Positions 19,031 to 27,443 are shown, counted from the stretch's first letter. The stretch is DNA of 64,000 bases from Aurantiacibacter atlanticus (GCF_001077815.2 NZ_CP011310.1:2356001-2420000); one strand, 5' to 3'. The notes: generated from the letters alone by a model not told the origin. Made by a program: numbers and translations.

Positions 19031-19855
19031 TCAGCTTTCTCCCAGCAATCGACGGGCCTGCAGCAGATGCGGTCGATCGATCATCCTGCCATCAAGCTGC
19101 AGCGTCCCCGCGCCGGGATTCTGCTCGAACGCGTCGATGATCGCGCGCGCGCGCGCGACCTCCTCCTGCGTTGAAGTGAAGGCATGATTGATCACGTCGA
19201 CTTGTGCCGGGTGGATTGCCATCATGCCCGAAAACCCGTCACGCCGACCGCGCGCAGCATAGGCGGCAAGACCTTCCAGATCGCGAATATCGGGATAAAC
19301 GGTCTCTATGGCAGGCACGCCTGCGGCATGGGCAGCAAACAGAATGAGGCTGCGCGCCGTTTCGATGGGCGGAGTGTATTTGCCGTCCGGTTCGCGCGCA
19401 GATGTCGCCCCGATCGCAGCCGGCAAATCCTCCGCGCCCCAGGTCAGGCCGATCATTGGCGTTTTCACATCGCGATAGGTGCCAAGTTCGAATATCGCCG
19501 CGGGTGTCTCTGTTCCGATAGGAATAACGGGCATCTGCGCGCCATCCATAAGGTGCACCAGCCTTTGAACGCTCGCCGCGCCTTCAGCCTTGGGCAGCAT
19601 CACCGCATCAGGTGGCTGTGGCAGGATTGCGGCAAGATCGGCGGCAGTTTCTCCGCTATCGAGCGGGTTGACCCGGACAATTACCGGCGTTTCACTTGCA
19701 GTTTGCAAGAAGTCCGCCACACTTTCGCGGCCCGCCTGTTTATTGGCAGGTGACACCGAATCCTCAAGATCGATGATGATCGCGTCAGCTCCGCTTTGGG
19801 CTGCCCTGAGATAGCGTTCTGGCCGATCGGCGGGGACAAACAAAAGGCTTCGCAT
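19031..19855 (-). CDS. HpcH/HpaI (CitE-like) CoA-ester lyase
   Basis: From ATG 19855 the 274-residue protein starts MRSLLFVPADRPERYLRAA, the signature of the CitE/malyl-CoA lyase family, with IIIDLEDSV, the metal-binding region around GLTWGAEDLPAAIG and MMAIHPAQVDVIN. These enzymes cleave or form beta-hydroxyacyl-CoA esters such as malyl- or citramalyl-CoA. It is the last gene of an operon after an SDR dehydrogenase and a MaoC hydratase, which suggests one short acyl-CoA pathway. The exact substrate is not readable. Confidence 0.88.
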   Translation of the reverse strand: MRSLLFVPADRPERYLRAAQSGADAIIIDLEDSVSPANKQAGRESVADFLQTASETPVIVRVNPLDSGETAADLAAILPQPPDAVMLPKAEGAASVQRLVHLMDGAQMPVIPIGTETPAAIFELGTYRDVKTPMIGLTWGAEDLPAAIGATSAREPDGKYTPPIETARSLILFAAHAAGVPAIETVYPDIRDLEGLAAYAARGRRDGFSGMMAIHPAQVDVINHAFTSTQEEVARARAIIDAFEQNPGAGTLQLDGRMIDRPHLLQARRLLGES

Positions 19856-19857
19856 CT

Positions 19858-20310
19858 TCACGCTTCGGCACCCTGTATAAGAGCCATGCGCAGGCACTCA
19901 CATGCCACTTCGTCACGCTGGTTGAGCAAGCGGTGCTGAAACGTCACAATGCCCGATCCCGGCCGCGATTTGCTCTGACGCTTCTCCACCACGTCAGTTT
20001 CGGCTCTCAACGTGTCGCCAAGGAATGTCGGGTTGGGGTGCCGCAGCTTGTCATACCCCAGATTGGCAACCAGCGTGCCAATCGTAGTGTCTGCTACCGT
20101 CAGGCCTACCATGAGGGAAAAGGTGAAGGTGCCATTGACCAATATTTGCCCGAACTCGCTTGCCTTGGCTACCTCAAGATCGAGGTGAAGCGGCTGCGGA
20201 TTATGCGTCATGGTGGAAAAGAGCAGATTATCCGTTTCCGTCACTGTGCGCCGGATTTCATGGGCAATCTTCTCACCCACTTCCCATTGCTCAAAAAACT
20301 TGCCAGCCAT
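19858..20310 (-). CDS. MaoC-family acyl-CoA hydratase
   Basis: The 150-residue hot-dog-fold protein begins MAGKFFEQWEVGEKI at ATG 20310. It has the MaoC dehydratase core with THNPQPLHLD, corresponding to the catalytic Asp/His segment of R-specific enoyl-CoA hydratases. It lies two bases upstream of the CitE-like gene and 45 bases after the SDR gene, all in the same direction, so it probably hydrates the enoyl-CoA intermediate of that pathway. Confidence 0.88.
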   Translation of the reverse strand: MAGKFFEQWEVGEKIAHEIRRTVTETDNLLFSTMTHNPQPLHLDLEVAKASEFGQILVNGTFTFSLMVGLTVADTTIGTLVANLGYDKLRHPNPTFLGDTLRAETDVVEKRQSKSRPGSGIVTFQHRLLNQRDEVACECLRMALIQGAEA

Positions 20311-20355
20311 TGTCCAACCCTCCCTTTGTGCGCGGCGATGGATTTTTCCCAATCA

Positions 20356-21117
20356 TCACTTGGGCGCCATTCTGATCGCGCCATCGAGCCGGATGACTTC
20401 GCCATTAAGCATGGGATTGCCCGCAATGGCCACAACAAGATCAGCATATTCTTCTGGCTTGCCAAGGCGTGCGGGATGCGGGACCATCTGGCCGAGAGAG
20501 TCCAATGCGGCATCCGGCAGGCCCGCCAGCATCGGTGTCCAGAAAATGCCCGGTGCGATGGCCATGACGCGAATCTGATCACGGGCAAATTCGCGCGCCA
20601 ACGGCAGGGTCATACCAACAATGCCCGCCTTTGAAGCGGCATAGGCAGGCTGGCCGATCTGTCCATCGAATGCAGCAACCGAGGCGGTGTTGACAATCAG
20701 GCCCCGCTCTTCACCCAGCGGCTCTGCCTGCTGAAGCCGTGCCGCAAAACGGGAACTGGTAAGGAAGGTCCCGACAAGATTGATCTCTACCGCCTTGCGA
20801 AAGCTCGCCATGTCATGCGGCACGAAATGCTTGCCTACCGCCTTCTTGGACCCGAGAATCCCGGCGCAATTGACCAGAATCCGCGCCGTGCCATGCGCTT
20901 GTTCTGCTGCATCGAGTGCTTGTGTCACGCTGTCTTCACTTGACACATCGACCTTGGAAAACCGGCCTCCGAAACTCGCCGCATGCTCTTCACCTGCTTC
21001 TTCATTCAGATCGAAAATCGTGACCTTGGCCCCTTGGGCAGCAAGGGCGCTGGCAGTAGCTGCACCAAGCCCCGATGCTCCGCCGGTGACGATTGCTGCG
21101 ATTCCATCGATTTGCAT
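20356..21117 (-). CDS. SDR-family 3-hydroxyacyl-CoA dehydrogenase-like protein
   Basis: This 253-residue classical short-chain dehydrogenase has the NAD-binding TGGASGLG motif, NCAG near residue 88, the Ser of NTASVAAF and the YAASK catalytic motif. The overall sequence (including GQIGQPAYAASKAGI) resembles type II 3-hydroxyacyl-CoA dehydrogenase/HSD10. With MaoC and the CitE-like lyase it forms a three-gene operon for acyl-CoA turnover. It is the first gene; its promoter must lie in 21118-21350. Confidence 0.88.
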   Translation of the reverse strand: MQIDGIAAIVTGGASGLGAATASALAAQGAKVTIFDLNEEAGEEHAASFGGRFSKVDVSSEDSVTQALDAAEQAHGTARILVNCAGILGSKKAVGKHFVPHDMASFRKAVEINLVGTFLTSSRFAARLQQAEPLGEERGLIVNTASVAAFDGQIGQPAYAASKAGIVGMTLPLAREFARDQIRVMAIAPGIFWTPMLAGLPDAALDSLGQMVPHPARLGKPEEYADLVVAIAGNPMLNGEVIRLDGAIRMAPK

Positions 21118-21349
21118 TCTATGCTCCTGAATTGATCCTTATACCCGTAGTTAGCGCGCCACAGCGCAAACCGACATGCCGAATTTTTACACCAAGGTTG
21201 AAAAGCTCGCGCTGAGCATCTGATTTACCAAACAGGAACAGAGATCACCGGTTCTGAGAGTAACCGCAATCAAGCAGTGAAGGTACACCAACGCACATCG
21301 CCATGTCTTGAATCGCGAAGCTTGTATTGGATAATCCCGAAACGATCGG
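21118..21349. other. Intergenic region, host side of the island junction
   Basis: No convincing gene is seen here. A 71-codon frame further on (21245-21460, minus) has no family resemblance and lacks a good ribosome site, so it is left out. This stretch should hold the promoter of the SDR operon. It ends at the 14-bp repeat that copies the tRNA-Ser 3' end. Confidence 0.5.
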
Positions 21350-21363
21350 TGGCGGAGAGGGTG
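21350..21363 (+). repeat. Distal attachment site of the island
   Basis: TGGCGGAGAGGGTG is identical to the tRNA-Ser 3' terminus at 29482-29495. The identity stops one base after this block on the inner side (TCCGCC here, GGATTC in the tRNA) and at its first base on the other, which defines the crossover segment to within 14 bp. Confidence 0.82.
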
Positions 21364-21459
21364 TCCGCCTAAGGTTTTCGCTTAAAGGCTGATAAAGCTT
21401 GATATTTTTGCAAGGCTCTTGAATACTCCCACGAATCTTACCACACCATAATGATGTCA

Positions 21460-21828
21460 CTACACCTCAGTGGGATATTCGGAATCGAAGCTAGCTGGCA
21501 CGGGCTCATCTTCTTGCATTGTCCCTAACTCACACCAGAACCCCACTGATGGCTCAGCTTCGGAACCGTTGCTTTCCATCACCGCTTTGACGTTCGCATT
21601 AAGCAACCGCGCGGCCATCTGACAATTCGCGTAATTAAAGGCCTCACTCTCCGGCGCGTCGAACGTGGCGAAGTGAATTCGCATTGTTCTCAACAGTTCC
21701 GAATTACGATAAAGCGTCACCTTCCCTGAATTCCCTTCAGACTCAATCGAAGACGAATTCTGCTCACTGCATGCGCCAAGCGCCAATACAGCACAGCAAG
21801 TCCAAATCGATTTGTGGTAAAACTTCAC
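21460..21828 (-). CDS. Putative lipoprotein, island cargo
   Basis: From GTG 21828 (preceded by the strong ribosome site GGAGGGCGG) the 122-residue product starts with a basic-hydrophobic leader ending in the lipobox LALGAC. The mature part has two further Cys (NYANCQMA and FWCELG), perhaps a disulfide in the periplasm. I recognise no family. It is the last gene of a four-gene minus-strand cargo set (22493-23140, 22228-22476, 21842-22231, this one), all of which look exported or small. Confidence 0.7.
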   Translation of the reverse strand: MKFYHKSIWTCCAVLALGACSEQNSSSIESEGNSGKVTLYRNSELLRTMRIHFATFDAPESEAFNYANCQMAARLLNANVKAVMESNGSEAEPSVGFWCELGTMQEDEPVPASFDSEYPTEV

Positions 21829-21841
21829 AAGCCGCCCTCCT

Positions 21842-22231
21842 TCAGCACCATCCCCGCCTATCTCCCCATTGCCTTGCATAGCCTTCCTGCACCAGCACAG
21901 CACCCAGCGAGCGACCATTGCGCGAAACCGTTGTTAGCGACCTACCATAACGATCCAAACCCTGCGTATGCAATTCAGACGGTCCTGCATTGAGCAAAGC
22001 CAAGAGGCGAGCGGTTGCGCGACTAGCGGCTTCCGCCTCCGCACGGCATTGCGGGTTGCTCACCTCTGGCGCGTCGATATCTGCAATCCTGTATTTCACC
22101 CGATCCAGCCAAAACGTATCGCCATCCACTACACACGTAACGCGCCGCTCGGTGCCGCAAATCGAAAAGGTCGCTTGCTCGGCTGGGATAGGCGCTAGCA
22201 TTGCCAACATTATTGCCGCAAGTCCGCTCAT
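21842..22231 (-). CDS. Secreted thermonuclease (SNase-like) protein
   Basis: The 129-residue protein has an N-terminal signal sequence and a compact staphylococcal-nuclease fold. VVDGDTFWLD is the calcium/substrate strand, RIADIDAPEV holds the first active-site Arg, CRAEAEAAS fits the position of the catalytic Glu, and DRYGRSL holds the second Arg. It would cut DNA or RNA in the periplasm or outside the cell. Its ATG overlaps the stop of the upstream 82-residue gene by four bases, so it is translationally coupled. Such small SNase proteins are common on mobile elements. Confidence 0.85.
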   Translation of the reverse strand: MSGLAAIMLAMLAPIPAEQATFSICGTERRVTCVVDGDTFWLDRVKYRIADIDAPEVSNPQCRAEAEAASRATARLLALLNAGPSELHTQGLDRYGRSLTTVSRNGRSLGAVLVQEGYARQWGDRRGWC

Positions 22232-22476
22232 TTGCCCTTCCTCCTCGCTAATTCATAGGCTGACGAAACCGTGCCATCGACAAGGGTCGCATCGGGGAAA
22301 GAAGCGCCGAACGTTCGCGCCTTCGTTATGCTGCGAAAATGAAATGCCGCTGTGTTACCGGCTAGGCTAAGAGCGCTATGGCTTGCAAAGTTGTCCGCTC
22401 CGCAGGACTTGCTGAGCCAAGCGATGGCTGCAATTAGGACGCTAAGGGGGCGGGCGACGGCTCGAGAATCAACCAT
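22228..22476 (-). CDS. Small unknown protein coupled to the SNase gene
   Basis: The frame from ATG 22476 gives 82 residues with a hydrophobic N-terminal stretch (PLSVLIAAIAWLS), which could be a signal peptide or anchor, and a basic C-terminus (ELARRKGK). Its stop overlaps the start of the SNase gene (ATGA), which is the main reason for believing it. No family is recognised. The gene upstream ends 16 bases before it. Confidence 0.55.
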   Translation of the reverse strand: MVDSRAVARPLSVLIAAIAWLSKSCGADNFASHSALSLAGNTAAFHFRSITKARTFGASFPDATLVDGTVSSAYELARRKGK

Positions 22477-22492
22477 CGGCGCCTTACTCGTT

Positions 22493-23140
22493 TTATTGAC
22501 CGTCAGCTGCGACGACAGGTTGTGGTGCAGGTGCAGGAGCGCCGACAACCATCGGGCCTGGCTGAGTGTTAGCAATGGCCAACTCAACATCCTCGTCAAT
22601 GAAAGCACCAACTTCACCGCCCAGTGGCAACTCGGCGCTGGTGCCTGTCATGAAAAAACCTGCTACGGGAACCAAGGCAATCGCTCCCACAACCCCCGCG
22701 GTGACGGTGACGCCCTTGTCATCGAAAGTACCGGATAGCCGGATTTGGCGTCCATTTACTCGCGCGAAGAGAGCGCGCCCTTCGAGTTTGCCGGACTTGC
22801 CCCACATGCCCTTGTTCCGCACACTGGTTATTTCACCCCATGCCGGACTGCCTGCTGGAATTACAACTACGCCGTTGACCTCTATGGGAGCGGCGACCTC
22901 CATCTGGACTCGTTGGCCGACACTGGCAGCCTTATCCTTCGTAGTGACAGTTTCCATGAAGCGGAGCTGGACAGGTGTTCCCGAACGCAACACTGCGTTA
23001 GCAGTAGGCGCTTCCTGGATCGGTGCGGATACAGGGACAGCCGAGGTGGGCACGACGGTCTGCGCCGTGTCTTGCGCAGAAGCTGGAATGGTGCACACAC
23101 CCAAAAGTGCAGCGATGGTCACGCATGTCGAAAATTTCAT
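22493..23140 (-). CDS. Exported protein of unknown function, island cargo
   Basis: The 215-residue protein has a clear signal peptide ending at PASAQ, a low-complexity Pro/Ala/Val stretch, a folded middle with a small beta-domain (VNGVVVIPAGSPAWGEIT and VNGRQIRLSGTF), a hydrophobic glycine/valine-rich helix (about 150-165) and a Pro-rich tail. The middle recalls the periplasmic beta-barrel part of TrbI/VirB10-type proteins, but the match is weak. It is the first gene of the cargo set; 23141-23295 upstream is AT-richer and probably holds the promoter. Confidence 0.65.
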   Translation of the reverse strand: MKFSTCVTIAALLGVCTIPASAQDTAQTVVPTSAVPVSAPIQEAPTANAVLRSGTPVQLRFMETVTTKDKAASVGQRVQMEVAAPIEVNGVVVIPAGSPAWGEITSVRNKGMWGKSGKLEGRALFARVNGRQIRLSGTFDDKGVTVTAGVVGAIALVPVAGFFMTGTSAELPLGGEVGAFIDEDVELAIANTQPGPMVVGAPAPAPQPVVAADGQ

Positions 23141-23831
23141 AGATAAGTCCTATTGTTGCCATACGCCCCCTGCGCATAACAGTTTGGAAGTTACCTATAT
23201 TTGAAAGATTGCAAAGAAGTTAAATGCTTAAACCATTTTAGAGACACATCGTTCTCAGATCTTCCGCGATTGGGGTATCGTGCGAAACACGCGTGTTATT
23301 CTGACTGCTTGGAAAGCTGCCCAATCCAATTCATCATCTCGGAGCTGCACTCGGCATCCAATTTACCGAAGCGTTCCATGTGCTGCCAGTAGGTCCGCCA
23401 CCACATGCCTTTGGGCTTTCTCGGATACTGGCCCCAGCCGCGCTCGCATCCCAGCTTTTCCTGCAATCTGAAAAGCCGCTCGAATGGCACATCTCGCGGC
23501 GTATCGCGTTGCGATTGATAGCCCAACCGCCAAGCTTTGCGTGATGCGAACCTGTCGCCACCGGGGGGAATGTAGAGCTTGCCAACGCGAATGCCGCGAT
23601 AGGGGCAAATCATCCACCAACGCTTGCCGCCATAGTGCGGGACTGTGTGGCACAGCGTCACAGTTTGGCGCACTTGCTCGGCATCATCGTCTTTGCCCCG
23701 CGTATAGATCAATTCCAGCCGCTCGCTTCCCGGCTGGGATAGGTGGGCGCGATAGCCAATCGATCTGACGTGACCCCCTGATTTTCCTCCAAGTTGGATT
23801 AGAGTCCGGCCCTGACAGAAGGACGGACGAG

Positions 23832-24098
23832 ATGAAGAGAACGAGGTTTTCAGAAGAGCAGATCATTGGCGTGCTGAAGGAAGCGGAGGCGGGAGCCAAG
23901 ACCGCTGACCTTGCCCGTCGGCACGGTGTATCTGAAGCGACGATCTACAACTGGAAGTCGAAGTATGGCGGGATGGAAGTGTCCGATGCCCGGCGGCTGA
24001 AGGAGCTGGAGAGCGAGAACGCGAAGCTGAAGCGTTTGCTGGCCGATGCGATGCTGGACAAGGCGGCGTTGAAGGATCTTCTGGCAAAAAAGTTTTGA
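23832..24098 (+). CDS. IS3-family transposase OrfA
   Basis: The 88-residue protein is the DNA-binding half of the transposase: an N-terminal helix-turn-helix ([17 protein letters not shown], then [14 protein letters not shown]) and a leucine-zipper-like helix ([17 protein letters not shown]). The stop lies just after AAAAAAG (24086-24092), in the phase expected for a -1 slip (GCA AAA AAG). A slip would yield the OrfAB fusion that catalyses transposition. Confidence 0.93.
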   Translation: MKRTRFSEEQIIGVLKEAEAGAKTADLARRHGVSEATIYNWKSKYGGMEVSDARRLKELESENAKLKRLLADAMLDKAALKDLLAKKF

Positions 24099-25003
24099 CG
24101 CCCGCCGCGCAGCGGGAAGCTGTTGCTCATCTCCAGGCGTGCCATGGGATGAGCGAGCGGCGGGCGTGCCGTGTCATCGATGCTGATCGCAAGAGCGTGC
24201 GTTACCGTTCCACCCGGGACGATGACGTCGATCTGCGTGAGAAGCTGCGCGAGCTGGCCAACCAGCGTCGCCGGTTCGGCTATCGCCGTCTGCATATCCT
24301 GCTGCGCCGGGAGGGGATCATGATCAACCGCAAGAAGACCCAGAGGCTCTACCGTGAGGAAGGCTTGGCGGTCAGGCGACGACGTAGCCGCAGGCGTGCT
24401 GTTGGCACAAGGGCACCTGCTCCGGTTCTGGCGCTGCCGAACCAGCGCTGGAGCCTGGACTTTGTTCACGACCAGATGGCTTCGGGAAGACGGTTCCGGG
24501 TGCTCAACGTGGTCGATGACGTGACCCGGGAGTGCCTGGCAGCGGTGCCGGACACCTCGATCTCTGGTCGCCGTGTCGTTCGCGAGCTGACCGCACTGAT
24601 CGAACAGCGCGGCAAGCCAGGCATGATCGTCAGCGACAATGGCACCGAGCTCACCAGCAACGCTGTGCTGGCATGGTGCGGCGAGGTCGGCGTGGAGTGG
24701 CATTACATCGCGCCCGGAAGGCCGATGCAGAATGGCTATGTCGAGAGCTTCAATGGCCGGATGCGGGACGAACTGCTCAACGAGACGCTGTTCTTGAGTA
24801 TGGCCCATGCCCGTGTCGAGATCGCGGCCTGGGTCGAAGACTACAATCGGGAGCGACCACACTCGTCTCTCGGTTACGCAACACCGGCGGCGTTCGCCGC
24901 TGAACTGGATAAGCAATGGCCTGCTTCGCTACGCCCTACGGGCTCCGCTACGCAGCCCATTGCTTCAACCGCGCTGATGCGCAAAACAACCGCCCGGCTC
25001 TAA
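24095..25003 (+). CDS. IS3-family transposase OrfB (DDE integrase)
   Basis: The 302-residue frame lies in -1 relative to OrfA and overlaps it by four bases. It has the HTH_21 segment ([12 protein letters not shown]) and an rve integrase core with the DDE triad: D in WSLDFVHD, D in IVSDNGTEL and E in [12 protein letters not shown]. The C-terminal FAAELDKQW region is followed by about 30 residues of non-conserved sequence. It is expected to be made mainly as the frameshift product. Confidence 0.93.
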   Translation: MTPAAQREAVAHLQACHGMSERRACRVIDADRKSVRYRSTRDDDVDLREKLRELANQRRRFGYRRLHILLRREGIMINRKKTQRLYREEGLAVRRRRSRRRAVGTRAPAPVLALPNQRWSLDFVHDQMASGRRFRVLNVVDDVTRECLAAVPDTSISGRRVVRELTALIEQRGKPGMIVSDNGTELTSNAVLAWCGEVGVEWHYIAPGRPMQNGYVESFNGRMRDELLNETLFLSMAHARVEIAAWVEDYNRERPHSSLGYATPAAFAAELDKQWPASLRPTGSATQPIASTALMRKTTARL

Positions 25004-25366
25004 TCCCAGCTGGGGGAAAGCTGGGGGTCACGTCAGATCCGCTGGGAGAGCCGCGACAAGTCCAATTCAAAGTGCCGCTAGTGTCGCGTCCCTCGCATGC
25101 AAAATTCCTGCGCAGCATCCACGCCAGATCGATCCGCAAGCAATGCTCGGCAATTGGCCTTCCGCCATTTCGTCCAGAACCATATCCGCCCATGCTGCCA
25201 ACCTAAGAGTCTGCTGGAATCTCCGCCAGATATTTTCCTAAATCAATTGGGGAATCCAGCAAATGGAACGCGACGAAAGAAAGGCGAACGTTAGCTTGCG
25301 AGCGTAGGATTACAATTCGGAACGGTTCCATCTTTCCTCGCTCGTTTGTAAGCCTGTCCAAGGCAA

Positions 25367-25771
25367 TTAAATCGGCCAAGCCTTCAAAGCCAAGGTGGAT
25401 AGCCTTGCTTGTCGCGCCTCGATTTCTTTTGAAGTCCAAGCGCCATATGCGCCAACTTCGTTGGTTAAGGCATATGGCGAAGATGTATATGTTGCGGTTT
25501 TTGACTCAAACGGAAGGTTGCCCGCAGATTCATTGCCACTCTTTGTAAGTAGGCAGAGATTTCCCAATCGCTTCGTAAAGCGTCGCCGATCCTCTTCATC
25601 GAATTGCTTCCAGTCTTGAGCGTCTGCGTTTGTTGGTAGAATATGCTCCAATGTCACTGCGCTAGGGTCGTCATTTTGCACATACCAGGGCTCGTTTTCG
25701 TCCGCATTCGCAGCCTCCAAGGCTCGCAAGTAATAGCGGCCTAGGTCATTCAACACCCTAAATTGGATCAA
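25367..25771 (-). pseudogene. Remnant of a GmrSD-like (DUF262/DUF1524) restriction gene
   Basis: Only the C-terminal nuclease part (about 134 codons) remains. It carries the DUF1524 HNH-type motifs: TLEHILP, RLGNLCLLTKSGNE and a late W followed by an R-rich helix. GmrSD enzymes are type IV restriction systems that cut modified phage DNA; the N-terminal DUF262 NTPase part is missing. The fragment abuts the end of the putative Rep gene, whose stop overlaps it, so the 5' part was replaced or deleted. It has no plausible start of its own apart from a TTG at 25771. Confidence 0.7.
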
Positions 25772-26522
25772 TCAATGTGCTGCGCTTAGCTCTTTTGTCG
25801 TTAAGATCATTGGTTGTGCCGCACCGCTTGCCAATAATCCGCCCGCCTTCGCCATGCCGGGGCAGGTTTAACAATACGCCCGTATCACCACTTGCCGCTT
25901 TCATCATGTAGCGCGCCACGTTTTCGGCATTCGCAACCTGCCGCTGTTCTCTATTTTCGCCTATTTTAGGCAATCGCCCACCGATCAATGTCACTTTGCT
26001 GACACCGGCCCGATATTGCCCACCAGCTTGCTTGATCCAGCGCCGTGTGCGGTTTCTCAGATTCATTCCGGTTGGCAGGTGCAACAGGATATGCACGTGC
26101 TCGCCCTTGCCGCTGGCGCACTCTCTCACCCAGATTGCCGACACGCGCCCGCCTTCGCGCCGCGCCTGCTTTCCAATTAGGTCCAGGAGCTTGCCGATAA
26201 ACCGCATTGCGTCGCTCGGCTGGATACCAGCCTTTCCATAATGGACCGTCCAGTGTCGCTGAAATACGCGGCCCGTATCGAATGCAAATTGTGCCGCCTC
26301 CATCAAAGCTAAGACCTGCTTATCACTCAGGCCATAGCTCACCCTGTCAGTACGATTGCGGGCACCGCCCCATGTGCCCCGTTGGCCTCCATTCGGCTGG
26401 GCAAGGTCGCAACTAGAAGTAGGACTATAGTTTGCAAGCGCCGTGCCAGTGTCGGGCAAGCGCCCGTTTTCCGCCGTTATCAAACAAGCGACATCGGCGC
26501 GCGGGGATGCGTTTCTGGCCAT
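25758..26522 (-). CDS. Putative HUH-type replication initiator (Rep-like)
   Basis: The 254-residue protein contains GEHVHILLHLP (near residue 143), which fits the His-hydrophobic-His metal motif of HUH endonucleases, and about 65 residues later VARYMMKAASG, which fits a single catalytic Tyr followed by a Lys (YxxK). Such enzymes nick DNA at an origin for rolling-circle replication or transfer. Its place in an integrative element beside int and an AlpA-like gene suits an autonomous replication or mobilisation function. The N-terminal 60 residues look disordered. Family naming (phage/satellite Rep) is inference. Confidence 0.6.
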   Translation of the reverse strand: MARNASPRADVACLITAENGRLPDTGTALANYSPTSSCDLAQPNGGQRGTWGGARNRTDRVSYGLSDKQVLALMEAAQFAFDTGRVFQRHWTVHYGKAGIQPSDAMRFIGKLLDLIGKQARREGGRVSAIWVRECASGKGEHVHILLHLPTGMNLRNRTRRWIKQAGGQYRAGVSKVTLIGGRLPKIGENREQRQVANAENVARYMMKAASGDTGVLLNLPRHGEGGRIIGKRCGTTNDLNDKRAKRSTLIDPI

Positions 26523-26595
26523 TGCGGTGAAGTTTCAAGATTGTCGAAACGGGGCGGCATTATCCGGCTGGATTGATCCGCCCCGCTTCCAGGCT

Positions 26596-26847
26596 CTAGG
26601 AGCCGATTTCAGGCCCGCTTGGCGCAATCGTGGCAGCGTATGCCGTCAATGCCCGCGCTAGGTCTGGAACGGCCTCTATCGGCATTGTCACGCCTTTCGC
26701 CGTTGCCTTGTCGCCATGCTCGCCAGCCCAGAGCCGGAATTCGAAAAATTGCCTCCCCTTAAACTCGCGCTCACCAGCGATAAGTAGCCCATCATATTTG
26801 GCCAATACCCAGACCGGGGGAGCTGTGAAGCCGTCGCGCGCGCTCAT
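26596..26847 (-). CDS. Small island protein, possibly PC4-like
   Basis: From ATG 26847 the product is 83 residues. The middle (EFKGRQFFEFRLWAGE, then ATAKGVTMPIEAVPDL) resembles the beta-sheet plus helix layout of PC4/p15 ssDNA-binding transcription cofactors, but similarity is too weak for a firm claim. Its start overlaps the stop of the winged-helix gene (ATGA), so it belongs to the alpA-led operon. An upstream in-frame extension has no ribosome site. Confidence 0.55.
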   Translation of the reverse strand: MSARDGFTAPPVWVLAKYDGLLIAGEREFKGRQFFEFRLWAGEHGDKATAKGVTMPIEAVPDLARALTAYAATIAPSGPEIGS

Positions 26848-27245
26848 TGGCCGCTCTCCCTGGCACTTCGCTGTTTTAACAGGCACCCGGGAGTTGCCAG
26901 CCGATAGCGGGCATGGCGATAGCGACCTACAATCTCTGTCGATATACTTAGGCCGTCTTGGCGCAATGCATGGATCGTGCCGCCCAGCCGCGTATGCCAC
27001 GGGTAGGTATCGTGCTGCGTTACGCCTCCCGGCCTCTTGACCAGCATGGCGAGCACGCGCCCGCGCTTTCCGCGATAGCTGTAGGTGGCACCGTCCGCCG
27101 CGCGAAAGGCGACAATTCGGTTGCCAGCTTTGCTATCATAGACGATAAGGCTATTGCCGTTGGCTTCCACAGTTTTCGGCTGGCCCCCTGTCGTTGCCGC
27201 GAAGGGGGCCTTTCCTTTTTCTGGCGGTACAACATTGTCCATCAT
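26844..27245 (-). CDS. Winged-helix domain protein of the island
   Basis: From ATG 27245 the 133-residue product has an unstructured start, a small beta-rich segment (GNRIVAFRAADGATYSYRG) and a C-terminal winged-helix domain (RGRVLAMLVKRPGGVTQHD, WHTRLGGTIHALR, YRHARYRL). This domain type is frequent beside AlpA-like genes in alphaproteobacterial islands and probably binds DNA, for example as a replication or excision accessory. Its start overlaps the AlpA-like gene and its stop overlaps the next gene. Confidence 0.7.
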   Translation of the reverse strand: MMDNVVPPEKGKAPFAATTGGQPKTVEANGNSLIVYDSKAGNRIVAFRAADGATYSYRGKRGRVLAMLVKRPGGVTQHDTYPWHTRLGGTIHALRQDGLSISTEIVGRYRHARYRLATPGCLLKQRSARESGQ

Positions 27246-27433
27246 GAGACATCCCCTGTGCTGAGAGGTAAGCTGTCGGCCCATGCCTCTGCATCGGCGC
27301 GTGCAATGCGTGTGGCCGTGCCGAATTTGCGCGTTTTCAAGCGTCCAGCATTTTTTTCGCGATAAAACGAGGTCTTGCCGATGGAGTAGCGTTCGCAAAA
27401 GTCCGCCACGGTTATCAGTTCGGGCATTTCCAT
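27242..27433 (-). CDS. AlpA-type excisionase/regulator
   Basis: The 63-residue protein is a single MerR-like helix-turn-helix: LITVADFCERYSIGKTSFYR followed by a recognition segment and wing (TATRIARADAEAWAD). Proteins of this type switch on integrase or act as recombination directionality factors in prophages and islands. It begins an operon of three overlapping genes (ATGA junctions) and is preceded by a strongly structured leader at 27444-27502. Confidence 0.85.
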   Translation of the reverse strand: MEMPELITVADFCERYSIGKTSFYREKNAGRLKTRKFGTATRIARADAEAWADSLPLSTGDVS

Positions 27434-27443
27434 ATTGGGTTTT

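Larger units (their letters stand above)
23766..25035 (+). mobile_element. IS3-family insertion sequence, 1270 bp
   Basis: The ends are imperfect inverted repeats: TGACGTGACCCCC starts the left end and is mirrored at the right end, then similarity continues with mismatches. The flanks carry a 4-bp direct repeat GATC at 23762-23765 and 25036-25039. The two overlapping frames encode an IS3-type HTH protein and a DDE integrase, with an A-rich slip site between them. The length and 4-bp duplication fit the IS407-like group of the family. The element looks intact. Confidence 0.92.
23296..25193 (-). pseudogene. MGGYGSG-type zinc-ribbon-like gene split by an IS
   Basis: The N-terminal part starts at ATG 25193 (MGGYGSGRNGGRP) and runs to 25036; the C-terminal part runs from 23765 to 23296 and contains the segments HYGGKRWWMICP and VGKLYIPPGGDRF. 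Joining them at the duplicated GATC gives an uninterrupted frame of 207 residues. I recognise this as a family of unnamed proteins common in alphaproteobacteria, starting MGGYGSG and having a GG+RWWF.CP core, often with Cys pairs in a zinc-ribbon-like part. Several of those Cys are absent here. The gene is inactive unless the IS excises. Confidence 0.85.

Noticed and set aside
21245..21460. 71-codon minus-strand frame near the island end
   Set aside because: It has no ribosome site, family or coding bias, and it crosses the attachment repeat.
25203..25439. 78-codon minus-strand frame next to the restriction remnant
   Set aside because: It overlaps the DUF1524 remnant out of frame and has no recognisable sequence; better explained as decayed DNA.
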